Part shown: piece by piece, positions 16,085 to 23,097 of the stretch | Layout of the letters: each line of letters opens with the position of its first letter | How positions within the stretch are numbered: position 1 is the first letter of the stretch | DNA from: a virus | Direction: 5' to 3' (one strand) | Length of the DNA: 26,682 nt | Virus record (IMG/VR): IMGVR_UViG_3300042294_001577 | Span: 1 to 26,682 of that record | Notes under the pieces: generated by a model | What the model was told of the DNA's origin: nothing | Database searches by the model: none | What the model saw: only the letters and a program-made list of their open reading frames with translations | Position numbers and translations under genes: made by a program

Positions 16085-16543
16085 ATGCCAGATAAAAGAC
16101 CTAATGAAAGTAGAGAAGATTTTTTAACTCGTTGTATGAGTGATTCAGAAATGAATAAAGAATTTCCTGATAATGAACAAAGATATGCTGTTTGCTTAAC
16201 AAAGGCTAAATTAAAAGAGGAATATTACGCACAAGAATCTTATAACGATTATCCTGATAGCGTTTCAAATAATGCTAAAAGAGGGATTGAATTAAATGAA
16301 GCTGTAAATAATAAATGTGCAACACAGGTTGGTAAGGTAAGGGCGCAACAATTAGCAAATAAAGAAAAAATAAGTATTGATACGATACAAAGAATGTACT
16401 CATATTTAAGTAGGGCAGAAGTTTATTATAATGAAAATGATACAAAGGCCTGTGGCACTATTTCATATTTATTATGGGGTGGAAAATCAGGTTTAAGTTG
16501 GAGCAAAAATAAATTAAAAGAATTAGATTTATTAGATGAATAG
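16085..16543 (+). CDS. capsid-associated domain protein (CATQVGKVRAQQLAN type)
   Basis: A 152-aa protein in two parts. The N-terminal part (residues 2-40) has a Cys pair in RCMSDSEMNKEFP and QRYAVC. The C-terminal domain (about 53-150) has YPDSVSNNAKRGIELNE, KCATQVGKVRAQQLANKEKIS and ACGTISYLLWGGKSGLSWSKNKL. From memory, very similar domains occur as extensions of phage prohead proteases in Bacteroidetes and other phages; the exact role is not known to me. It starts the unit after the terminator and overlaps the next gene by 8 nt. Confidence 0.6.
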   Translation: MPDKRPNESREDFLTRCMSDSEMNKEFPDNEQRYAVCLTKAKLKEEYYAQESYNDYPDSVSNNAKRGIELNEAVNNKCATQVGKVRAQQLANKEKISIDTIQRMYSYLSRAEVYYNENDTKACGTISYLLWGGKSGLSWSKNKLKELDLLDE

Positions 16544-17321
16544 TGAATTAATAAATAAAGTTAAATCAGTTTTAGATAATCCAAAACAAAGATTAAATGA
16601 ATTATTTGAATTATGTAAAAATTTATGCAATCATGCAGTGAATATAAATTGTTCATCATGCGTAACAGAGGGTGTTATGCTTTTGACAAATTGGATTAAA
16701 GAAAACAACATAAAATTGGAAGCTCAAAACTATTTTAGAAAAGCGGTAAATGGTGAATATGAATTTAAGCCACTTAATTTATTTGTTCAATACTACCAAC
16801 AAGATAATCCTGATAGACAAAAGGAAATTGATGCATGTTCTAAATTAAATCACTCTTTAAAGCATTTTAATAAGGTTTTTAGCTTAACAGAACGATTAAC
16901 ATATAAAAAGATATTTGAACTTACGAACGATTACGCGGATTGTATTAATGTAATAGCAAATAGTGATATTTATTTTAATGAAACAATTTTATTTTCTCGT
17001 TTTATGAGAGAAGATGACTGTTATGCTTTAAGTCGCTGGGATTACCAAGAAAATGGACTTGCTGTTTTATTTGATAGAAAAGATAGTCAGGATGCTTGGG
17101 TATTTAATGGAGCAGTAAAAAAAATACAAGATGGAAATTATAATTTAGGAACTGCTGGATGTGATAATAGAATTGCTTGGGAGTTAAAACAAGCTGGCTA
17201 TAATGTACTTAATCCTTCAAAAACAATACATTCAATTCATTTACATTTATCTAATCATAGAACATATAAATCAATAGATAGAATAAGTGAACCTTACCAT
17301 TTTATATTTCCTCATCACTAA
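16536..17321 (+). CDS. GT-A-like glycosyltransferase with N-terminal four-Cys module
   Basis: A 261-aa protein. Residues 78-261 carry a glycosyltransferase-like domain: NSDIYF (142-147) in the place of a DXD motif, a CYALSRWDY strand (162-170), SQDAWVFNG (184-192), GTAGCDNRIAWEL (205-217) and IHLHLSNHRTY (234-244). The N-terminal 75 residues form a separate helical module with Cys at 27, 31, 39 and 42 (CxxxC-x7-CxxC), a possible metal site. Donor and acceptor are unknown. It is translationally linked to both neighbours (8-nt overlap upstream, TAATG downstream). The domain call rests on motif order. Confidence 0.65.
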   Translation: MNSELINKVKSVLDNPKQRLNELFELCKNLCNHAVNINCSSCVTEGVMLLTNWIKENNIKLEAQNYFRKAVNGEYEFKPLNLFVQYYQQDNPDRQKEIDACSKLNHSLKHFNKVFSLTERLTYKKIFELTNDYADCINVIANSDIYFNETILFSRFMREDDCYALSRWDYQENGLAVLFDRKDSQDAWVFNGAVKKIQDGNYNLGTAGCDNRIAWELKQAGYNVLNPSKTIHSIHLHLSNHRTYKSIDRISEPYHFIFPHH

Positions 17322-18244
17322 TGAAATTATTACACATAGGACTTTGTGTTTCTGAAATAGAAAACGGATTTCAAAAAGCATTTAAAAATGTTTTAGGAAG
17401 TGAAAATTATTTTGAATTAAGTACAGGTGAACAGCATATAAATGTAAAGATTTTACAAAAGTTTAATGAATGTAAACCTGATATTGTATTTTTTCAAATA
17501 CAAGCTGAAAATATAGTAGCAAATCAAACATTTGATTATTTAAAAAGTAATGGCGCTTTTGTTATTAATTGGACTGGAGACAAAAGAAATAGTGTACCAC
17601 AATGGATGATTGATGCTGCACCTTTTGTTAGTTTAACAGCTTTTAGTAACATGGAAGATGTAAGGGAATTAAATAAATTAGGATATGACAGTAAATACTT
17701 GGAAATTGGTTATGATGAAAACATTTACAATAATTTTGGCGATGCTTATACTGATTATGAGGTATTGTTTATGGCTAATAATTATGGCGCTGGTTATTTT
17801 CCATTTAGTCAATTTAGAATTGAAATAGCAGAAAACTTAAAAAACAAATTAAGTTCTTTTGGTTTATTTGGTAGTGGTTGGTTAAAAGGAAATGGTAATG
17901 TTAATCACTCACAATATGAAGAAGCTAAATGGTATAGAGGATGTAAAATTGCAATTAATTGTAGCCATTATAATGTAGCTCGTTATAATTCAGATAGGCT
18001 TTTAAGAATATTAGGAAGTGGTGCTTTTTGTTTATCTTATAAGCATCCTGAAATGGAAGAGGATTATGAAAATTATAAGCATTTAGTTTATTTTGATTCA
18101 ATAGAAGATTTAAACAACAAGATTGATTACTATTTGCAAAATGAAGATGAAAGAAAACAAATTGCTTACAATGGACAACAATTAGTTTTAAATAGAAATA
18201 CATTTAAAAATCAAGTAGAAAATATAATAAAATTATCACAATGA
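17321..18244 (+). CDS. GT-B glycosyltransferase (CgeB/GT1-like)
   Basis: A 307-aa protein with a two-Rossmann GT-B architecture. The N-terminal half (about 1-135) holds KPDIVFFQIQ and NWTGDKRNSVP (83-93). The C-terminal half holds a donor-binding region with INCSHYN, RYNSDRLLRILGSGAFCLSY (221-240) and a glutamate-rich loop, as in CgeB/YkvP-like family 1 enzymes. It transfers a sugar from a nucleotide donor; substrate unknown. It is coupled by TAATG upstream and ATGA downstream within the glycan operon. Confidence 0.8.
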   Translation: MKLLHIGLCVSEIENGFQKAFKNVLGSENYFELSTGEQHINVKILQKFNECKPDIVFFQIQAENIVANQTFDYLKSNGAFVINWTGDKRNSVPQWMIDAAPFVSLTAFSNMEDVRELNKLGYDSKYLEIGYDENIYNNFGDAYTDYEVLFMANNYGAGYFPFSQFRIEIAENLKNKLSSFGLFGSGWLKGNGNVNHSQYEEAKWYRGCKIAINCSHYNVARYNSDRLLRILGSGAFCLSYKHPEMEEDYENYKHLVYFDSIEDLNNKIDYYLQNEDERKQIAYNGQQLVLNRNTFKNQVENIIKLSQ

Positions 18245-18981
18245 AAGTTTTAGGATTTATGACCATTCATTATGGTTTAGAATATTTAAAAGAAAGTTTA
18301 TTATCAATTAGAGACCATGTAGATGGAATGGTAATAAGTTATGTTCATAAACCTTCACATGGTTATAAAACTATTTTAGATTGCCCAGATAAAGCTGAAG
18401 ATATTAGAAAAGTTTGTGAAGAAACTTTAGGAAATAAATTAATATGGGATGAGGCTTCATTTTATGGGGCTGAATGGCAGCATAGAGAAGTAAGATATAA
18501 ATACTCACAGGGATTTGATTTAATACTAACAATTGATGCCGATGAGGTATTTGAGCCAACTGAAATAGAAATAGCTTTAAAATACGCTTATACAAATCCT
18601 GAAAGGTATTATGGAATAAAAGGTTATCTTAATTTTTGGAGGTCTTTTAATTATATTTGTTTAGATGGATTTAGACCAATAAGAATAGAAAATTTAAATA
18701 ATCATAATAATTTACAGAATATAAATTGCCCTTTAACAATTTATCATTTTAGCACAGCTCAAAGTAAAGCAATTATGGAATATAAATATTCATGCTTTGG
18801 ACACGCAAGTGAAATTAAAGCTGATTATTTAGAAAAGATATTTTATAAATGGACACCTGAAAACAATTTTGGTGATTTACATCCAGTTTCAATTAATCTT
18901 TGGAACGCTGTAAAATATAATAAAAATAATTTGCCTAACTTTATGCACTCACATCCAAACTTTAATAAATTATTAATATGA
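18241..18981 (+). CDS. GT2-like glycosyltransferase (GT-A fold)
   Basis: A 246-aa protein starting MKVLGFMTIHYGLEYLKESLLS, the usual beginning of GT-A family enzymes. The metal/nucleotide DXD motif is IDADEVF (98-104). A later H-containing segment (LTIYHFS, about 165-171, and the C-terminal HSHP) may complete the active site. It lacks transmembrane helices, so it is probably cytosolic. It overlaps the preceding CgeB-like gene by ATGA and is followed by a very small ORF also joined by ATGA. Sugar and acceptor cannot be read from the sequence. Confidence 0.75.
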   Translation: MKVLGFMTIHYGLEYLKESLLSIRDHVDGMVISYVHKPSHGYKTILDCPDKAEDIRKVCEETLGNKLIWDEASFYGAEWQHREVRYKYSQGFDLILTIDADEVFEPTEIEIALKYAYTNPERYYGIKGYLNFWRSFNYICLDGFRPIRIENLNNHNNLQNINCPLTIYHFSTAQSKAIMEYKYSCFGHASEIKADYLEKIFYKWTPENNFGDLHPVSINLWNAVKYNKNNLPNFMHSHPNFNKLLI

Positions 18982-19058
18982 TAGTTTATCATTTTTATGA
19001 TGGGATTTTTGAAGTTTGGAAATGTAAATTTTATACAATTGAATTATGCATGAATTAG
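18978..19058 (+). CDS. possible coupling micro-ORF (26 aa)
   Basis: A 26-codon ORF starts in an ATGA overlap with the preceding glycosyltransferase stop and ends inside the first codons of the next gene. The product is aromatic-rich and unremarkable. It would carry ribosomes across the 64-nt gap to ATG 19046, so its value may be as a translational bridge. It could equally be a chance ORF. Confidence 0.25.
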   Translation: MIVYHFYDGIFEVWKCKFYTIELCMN

Positions 19059-19657
19059 CAGCTGTTATAGTAGATACAAGAAGATTAAGTTTATATCAAG
19101 TAATTACAGAACATTTATTTTATTTACCTAAGTACACAAAGCTTTACGTATTTAGTTCTGAAGGTAATAGGCATTTACAAGAAATGCTTAACTGTGAATT
19201 TCACGTAGTAGAAATAAATGATATTAGAGGATATAATAAGCTTTTAAAATCAAAAAACTTTTGGAATAAAATTAAAGAAGAAAATATATTAATTTTTCAA
19301 GAAGATAGCAGACTATTAAGAGAAGGAATTGAAGATTTTTATGAATATGATTATGTTGGTGCTGCATGGGATTTTTATCCTTTTGTTGGTAATGGTGGTT
19401 TAAGTTTTAGACACAAATCAGCAATGTTAAAAGTTTTAGAAGTTTGCAATCCTGAAAATGATATTAATGAGGATGTTTACTTTGCGTGGGGATGTAATGT
19501 TTTAAAATTAAATTTAGCACCAGTTCATGTAGCAAATAAATTTAGCTGTGAAACTCAATTTAATTTAGGAACTTTAGGTTATCATGCAATAGAAAAATAT
19601 TTATCTTTAGAACAAGTAAATGAAATAAAAAAGCAATATGAATCAATTATTAATTAG
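19046..19657 (+). CDS. DUF5672-like glycosyltransferase
   Basis: A 203-aa protein matching the DUF5672 pattern: GYNKLLKSKNFWNKI (62-76), LIFQEDSRLLR (82-92), YDYVGAAWDF (101-110), VGNGGLSFRHKSAM (114-127) and NEDVYFAWG. This family is regarded as glycosyltransferase-like, with QEDS in place of the DXD motif. The order and spacing of these motifs are complete for a roughly 200-residue member, so it appears intact. It overlaps the next methyltransferase gene by 20 nt. Substrate unknown. Confidence 0.75.
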   Translation: MHELAAVIVDTRRLSLYQVITEHLFYLPKYTKLYVFSSEGNRHLQEMLNCEFHVVEINDIRGYNKLLKSKNFWNKIKEENILIFQEDSRLLREGIEDFYEYDYVGAAWDFYPFVGNGGLSFRHKSAMLKVLEVCNPENDINEDVYFAWGCNVLKLNLAPVHVANKFSCETQFNLGTLGYHAIEKYLSLEQVNEIKKQYESIIN

Positions 19658-20210
19658 AGACAATTTCCAACAAGCTTGTAGAACTCCAAGTGATATAAAT
19701 GAACATTTAGAAGTACTTTATGATTTAGCAAAAGAATGTTCACATATTACAGAAATGGGTGTTCGTTCTGTTGTAAGTACATGGGCTTTTATGTATAGAA
19801 ATCCAAGTGTTTTAGTTGGAATTGATTTACATGTTCATCCTAATATTGATGAGGCTTTAAAAGTTTATACTAATTGGAAATTTATTCAAGCTGATACGCT
19901 TAAAATTGAAATAGAGCCAACAGAATTACTTTTTATTGATACATTACATATTTACACTCAATTAAAAAAAGAATTGTTTAAACATGGGAAAAAGGCGAAA
20001 AAATATATTGTATTACATGATACAACTACTTACGGGAAAATTGATGAACCGACTGATTGGCAAACTCCTGAAATTATGCAAAACTATAAGCAAGAAGAAA
20101 AACAAGGTTTAATTCCAGCAATTGAAGAGTTTTTAAATGAAAATAAAGAATGGTATATTTACAGACAATATACAAATAATAATGGTTTAACTATTTTAAA
20201 AAGAATATGA
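19638..20210 (+). CDS. SAM-dependent methyltransferase (MTase_24/CmcI-like)
   Basis: A 190-aa class I methyltransferase-like protein. The SAM region is ITEMGVRSVVSTWAF (37-51) with E39 and a Gly-x-Arg loop. GIDLHVHP (61-68) supplies the acidic residue after strand 2, and LFIDTLHIYTQLKKEL (98-113) plus IVLHDTT (124-130) match the FIDGxHxY/xHD pattern of Methyltransf_24 and cephalosporin-hydroxylase-type enzymes. Such enzymes O-methylate sugars or related hydroxyls, fitting the surrounding glycosyltransferases. It overlaps both neighbours, by 20 nt upstream and by ATGA downstream. Confidence 0.75.
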   Translation: MNQLLIRDNFQQACRTPSDINEHLEVLYDLAKECSHITEMGVRSVVSTWAFMYRNPSVLVGIDLHVHPNIDEALKVYTNWKFIQADTLKIEIEPTELLFIDTLHIYTQLKKELFKHGKKAKKYIVLHDTTTYGKIDEPTDWQTPEIMQNYKQEEKQGLIPAIEEFLNENKEWYIYRQYTNNNGLTILKRI

Positions 20211-20539
20211 ATTTAAAATTTAGAATTAAGCAAGATTTTATTCATTGTGATATTATCACTAAGGATAAATCAGGAAATGATGTTTTAGTAAATCATTTAA
20301 ACTTTAATGATTATTTTGCTAACTTAATGTTTATTGCTGGGCAAAGTCATTTAATAGAATTGAATCCTTTATATGATGCACAATTACAGGAAGAAAAAAA
20401 AACTTTCGAGCAAATATCGGAAAATGTTATTGCATTAACTTACAATCCTCTTCAGATAGAAGAAAACAATTTAACAGAAATTCCAAAAGAGCAGGAATTA
20501 AAGCGCAAACGTGGAAGGCAACCGAAAGTGAAAATATAA
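20207..20539 (+). CDS. small protein, zero-frame partner of the GT25 frameshift
   Basis: A 110-aa protein coupled by ATGA to the methyltransferase gene. Residues 1-65 look like one small alpha/beta domain (KFRIKQDFIHCDIITKDK, then NDYFANLMFIAGQSHLIEL). The C-terminal 45 residues end in a basic RKRGRQP tail, reminiscent of an AT-hook but lacking the exact RGRP core. Its codons 63-65 (GAA AAA AAA) form a slippery run. The sequence after it is also read in the -1 frame as the N-terminus of a GT25 glycosyltransferase, so 20401-20539 appears to be dual-coding. I do not recognise the family. Confidence 0.6.
   Translation: MNLKFRIKQDFIHCDIITKDKSGNDVLVNHLNFNDYFANLMFIAGQSHLIELNPLYDAQLQEEKKTFEQISENVIALTYNPLQIEENNLTEIPKEQELKRKRGRQPKVKI
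20394..20402 (+). promoter_or_regulatory. candidate -1 frameshift/transcript-slippage site (A9)
   Basis: Nine consecutive A are read in the zero frame as GAA AAA AAA ACT, giving the canonical heptamer A_AAA_AAA (20395-20401). An AGGAAG purine stretch (20388-20393) lies just upstream, where an internal Shine-Dalgarno sequence can stimulate frameshifting. A weak bulged hairpin (20404-20424) lies just downstream. A -1 slip continues AAC TTT CGA into an open frame to 21006. RNA polymerase slippage or a sequencing indel could produce the same outcome. Confidence 0.55.
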
Positions 20540-21006
20540 AACATAATGGATTTTTATTGCCGACTGAAATAGCAACCCTTCGCAGTCACATGGCAATACT
20601 TCAGCACTCTTTGAATGAAAATTTGGAGAGTGTTTTTATTTTAGAAGATGACGTTGATTTTACAGAAGATTTTATTAATAAATTAAATGATTGTTTAAAA
20701 GAATTGCCTGAAGACTGGGATGGTATTCACTTAGGTGGTTATTCACCAAATGGAAGCACAGTTAATTATTCAATAATGTTAAATAAATGCTTTGCAAGTT
20801 GGGGTGGTTATGGTTACATTGTAAATAAAAAAGCTATTCCAATAATTTTAGAAACAATTATAAAAGAGGAAAAACAAATTGATACTTATATTGCAAGTTT
20901 AATGCCATCATTAAAATGGTTTAAAACAAAAGAAAAACTTGTTTTACATCCACCTAATCAAAGTACTATATTAAACAAGTGGGTTGATTATAAAGATTTA
21001 TATTAA
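20401..21006 (+). CDS. GT25-type glycosyltransferase, expressed in the -1 frame
   Basis: About 201 codons in the -1 frame relative to the preceding gene. The early part, CYCINLQSSSDRRKQF (from 20425), then GIKAQTWKATE and NGFLLPTEIATLRSHMAIL, is the classical N-terminus of family 25 glycosyltransferases. It is followed by VFILEDDVDF (LEDD at 20641-20652), the GGYGY region and a C-terminal NQSTI. The frame is open from 20377 but has no ATG, GTG or TTG before TTG 20557, which lies inside the domain and would delete the first strand. Expression as a fusion of about 266 aa through the A9 slip is therefore favoured. Alternatives are a non-canonical ATC/ATT start or a homopolymer error. Family 25 enzymes transfer galactose or related sugars. 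Confidence 0.65.
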   Translation, partial: NFRANIGKCYCINLQSSSDRRKQFNRNSKRAGIKAQTWKATESENIKHNGFLLPTEIATLRSHMAILQHSLNENLESVFILEDDVDFTEDFINKLNDCLKELPEDWDGIHLGGYSPNGSTVNYSIMLNKCFASWGGYGYIVNKKAIPIILETIIKEEKQIDTYIASLMPSLKWFKTKEKLVLHPPNQSTILNKWVDYKDLY

Positions 21007-21033
21007 CTATCTTTAAAGAAATATATTAAAACT

Positions 21034-21041
21034 TAAATTTG
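21034..21041 (+). promoter_or_regulatory. putative -7 element (TAAATTTG) before the portal gene
   Basis: TAAATTTG matches TAnnTTTG and ends 5 nt before the portal ATG, implying a leaderless or nearly leaderless transcript. No -33 TTG is visible at the right distance. It lies in the 40-nt gap that closes the glycan cassette. Confidence 0.35.
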
Positions 21042-21046
21042 AAATC

Positions 21047-22258
21047 ATGTTTAAACCACGCACTTTAACGTATAAAAATCGTGTTGTTAAAATCTATAAG
21101 GATAATAACACCGATTTAATAAAATACGGTGCAGACAATGCTTTTCCACAAAAGTTAATAGCTCAATTAGATGAAAGCGGAACTGCAACAGCTTGTATTG
21201 ATGTACTTAGTCAATATATTTACGCAGATGGCTTAGTTAATGAGCAATTAGGAAATTTTAATATAAATGAAAAGCAAACATTTAATGAATTAATTGCTGA
21301 AATAACAAGTTACGTTGCACCTTTTCAAGCAGTATCACTTTATGTTATGCGTGGATTAAATGGAAAAGTAAGTGAATTAAAAATTGTACCTTTTGAGCAA
21401 ATAAGAAAAACAGACAGAGGTACTTTTATTGTTAATAATACTTTTGGAACTCCAAAATATAAAAAGGAAAAAGACAAAGAATTTCCGGCATTTTATGGAG
21501 CTGAAATAAGCCCCGATGAATTACGTGAACATGTAATGGAATGGGGAGAAAATACTGGTGAAATCCTTTATTATTTTAGGAAAAAACCAATGAAAAATTA
21601 TTATCCTATTCCAACTTTTTATAGTGCAATAGAAGATATAAATACAGATAGTGAGAATAGTAAATATGAACTTGAATCAGTTACCAATTCATTTTTGCCA
21701 AGTGGAATTTTAAACATAGTAGGAAACTATGATAATACACAGGAAGATGAAAATGGAATGACACAACAAGATTATTTAGATGCTACTTTAGAACAATTTA
21801 CAGGAAATGTAAAAGATGAAACAGGAGCAAGTGGAAGACAAAAACTTTTAATATTACAAGCTAAAACAAAAGAGGAACTTGCTGTTTACCAGCCATTGAG
21901 TAATGAAGGAATTTTAAATGCAATTGAAAACAGTACAAAAAGAGTTGCTGAAAAAGTTGCAAGGGCTTTTGGTGTACCACCATTTTTAATTGGTTTAGGT
22001 GGTAACGTTGGTTTTTCAACTAATATAATTGCTGATAATATTGAACTTTTTAATAATCGCGTAAAGGTTTTACAAAATCTAATAAGTGATGCATTACAAC
22101 AGTGTTACCCACAATTAGAATTTACTATGACACAATTAAAACCGATTAAATTTATTGATAGAGAAATTTTAAAAGATTTAACTATTGATGAACGTAGAGA
22201 AATAGCTGGTTATGAACCTTTAAATACAAACAATGGCATACAAACCACTAATAATTAA
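21047..22258 (+). CDS. portal protein
   Basis: A 403-aa protein with the HK97-type portal pattern. ADNAFPQKLIAQLDESGTA (29-47) opens the wing domain. A stretch AEKVARAFGVPPFLIGL (301-317), then STNIIADNIELFNNRV (324-339), marks the stem/crown helices, and DLTIDERREIAGYEPL near the C-terminus is typical of portal ends. The protein forms the dodecameric ring for DNA entry at one capsid vertex. It lies about 17 kb from terL rather than beside it. Its end overlaps the connector gene by 26 nt. Confidence 0.85.
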   Translation: MFKPRTLTYKNRVVKIYKDNNTDLIKYGADNAFPQKLIAQLDESGTATACIDVLSQYIYADGLVNEQLGNFNINEKQTFNELIAEITSYVAPFQAVSLYVMRGLNGKVSELKIVPFEQIRKTDRGTFIVNNTFGTPKYKKEKDKEFPAFYGAEISPDELREHVMEWGENTGEILYYFRKKPMKNYYPIPTFYSAIEDINTDSENSKYELESVTNSFLPSGILNIVGNYDNTQEDENGMTQQDYLDATLEQFTGNVKDETGASGRQKLLILQAKTKEELAVYQPLSNEGILNAIENSTKRVAEKVARAFGVPPFLIGLGGNVGFSTNIIADNIELFNNRVKVLQNLISDALQQCYPQLEFTMTQLKPIKFIDREILKDLTIDERREIAGYEPLNTNNGIQTTNN

Positions 22259-22787
22259 AAGCGACTTTGATGCTTATTGCAGAATAAGTAAGAATATAAA
22301 AGATTCTGACTTAGATATTCATATTCGAGATACACAGGAAGTAGAATTTGAATCATGGGTTAGTGAACCTTTTTATACTGACTTAATGGATAATTTATCT
22401 ACTAAGCCACAATTAACAGCTTTATTTAATGAATACATAAAGCCATTTTTGGTTTTAGGTTCTTATTATCGTTTTTTATTATGGCATGGTGCAAATGTTA
22501 GTCAGTATGGAATAAGACAAAACAATGAAGATACAAGCACAGAGGTAAGTGATAAAAGACGCGCTGAATTAATGGGTGATGTTCAAAGCAAAAAAAATGC
22601 TTATTTAAATAAATTAAAAGATAAATTGTTTAATGACAATTATACTTACGATGGTGTGCAATATAACTTTTATGACACTTACGATAAAAGAGAATTGATG
22701 CAAGAACAAAACATTAGACAATTAGGGCAAAGAAAAATAATTAAAAAAGGAAGGGGGTTCTGTGGTTATCCGAAGGATTGTTGGTGA
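22233..22787 (+). CDS. head-tail connector (DUF6712-like)
   Basis: A 184-aa helical protein directly after the portal gene. LDIHIRDTQEVEFESWV (27-43), then FYTDLMDNL and a Y/F-rich helix (IKPFLVLGSYYRFLLWHGA, about 69-87), matches the small connector/adaptor proteins next to portals in Bacteroidetes phages. It would extend the portal channel to the neck. The C-terminal CGYPKDCW tail is read through the start of the next gene (26-nt overlap), so those residues may be non-conserved. Confidence 0.65.
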   Translation: MAYKPLIIKSDFDAYCRISKNIKDSDLDIHIRDTQEVEFESWVSEPFYTDLMDNLSTKPQLTALFNEYIKPFLVLGSYYRFLLWHGANVSQYGIRQNNEDTSTEVSDKRRAELMGDVQSKKNAYLNKLKDKLFNDNYTYDGVQYNFYDTYDKRELMQEQNIRQLGQRKIIKKGRGFCGYPKDCW

Positions 22788-23097
22788 TACATATCCAGTA
22801 AAAATTCAGATATTTTCTGAAGATGGCACTGCATTTAATTTAACAGGGTGTACTTGCTTTTTTACTGTTAAAAAAAGATATGAAGACACAGATGCTCAAG
22901 CTATAATTAGTTTGAGTACAAGCTTACATGTGACAGCTTTAGAAGGCATTACAGAATTTAATATGACTTCGGCAAATGTTAGTTTAGTTGGTTCTTTTTT
23001 ATATGATGTAAAAGTAAAAGATACAAATAACATTATTTATTCAGTAATTACTGATAAAATTATTTTTGAAAATCACGTTACAATTAGAACTTCATGA
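22762..23097 (+). CDS. BppU-like N-terminal-domain baseplate/fibre adaptor
   Basis: A 111-aa beta-sandwich-like protein. It begins RRIVGDTYPVKIQIFSEDG, then FNLTGCTCFFTVKKR and LVGSFLYDVKVKD, the order seen in the N-terminal domain of BppU-type baseplate proteins that anchors receptor-binding fibres. The start is GTG 22762, preceded by AAGGAAGGGGG (22747-22757), a rare Shine-Dalgarno-like stretch in this window. It overlaps the connector gene and is joined to the next fibre gene by ATGA. Confidence 0.65.
   Translation: MVIRRIVGDTYPVKIQIFSEDGTAFNLTGCTCFFTVKKRYEDTDAQAIISLSTSLHVTALEGITEFNMTSANVSLVGSFLYDVKVKDTNNIIYSVITDKIIFENHVTIRTS

Noticed and set aside
17955-18203. 82-aa minus-strand ORF (and similar ones at 8008-8217, 13721-13936 and 18404-18595)
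   Set aside because: All lie wholly inside or mostly within well-supported + strand genes and show no recognisable motif.
20557-21006. GT25 gene starting at TTG 20557
   Set aside because: This start removes the conserved CYCINL and DRR part of the domain, which is present in the same frame upstream.
22233-22787. Frameshift between the connector and the BppU-like gene
   Set aside because: The next frame has a stop at 22738-22740 and a GTG start with a strong purine-rich leader, so a simple 26-nt overlap explains it.
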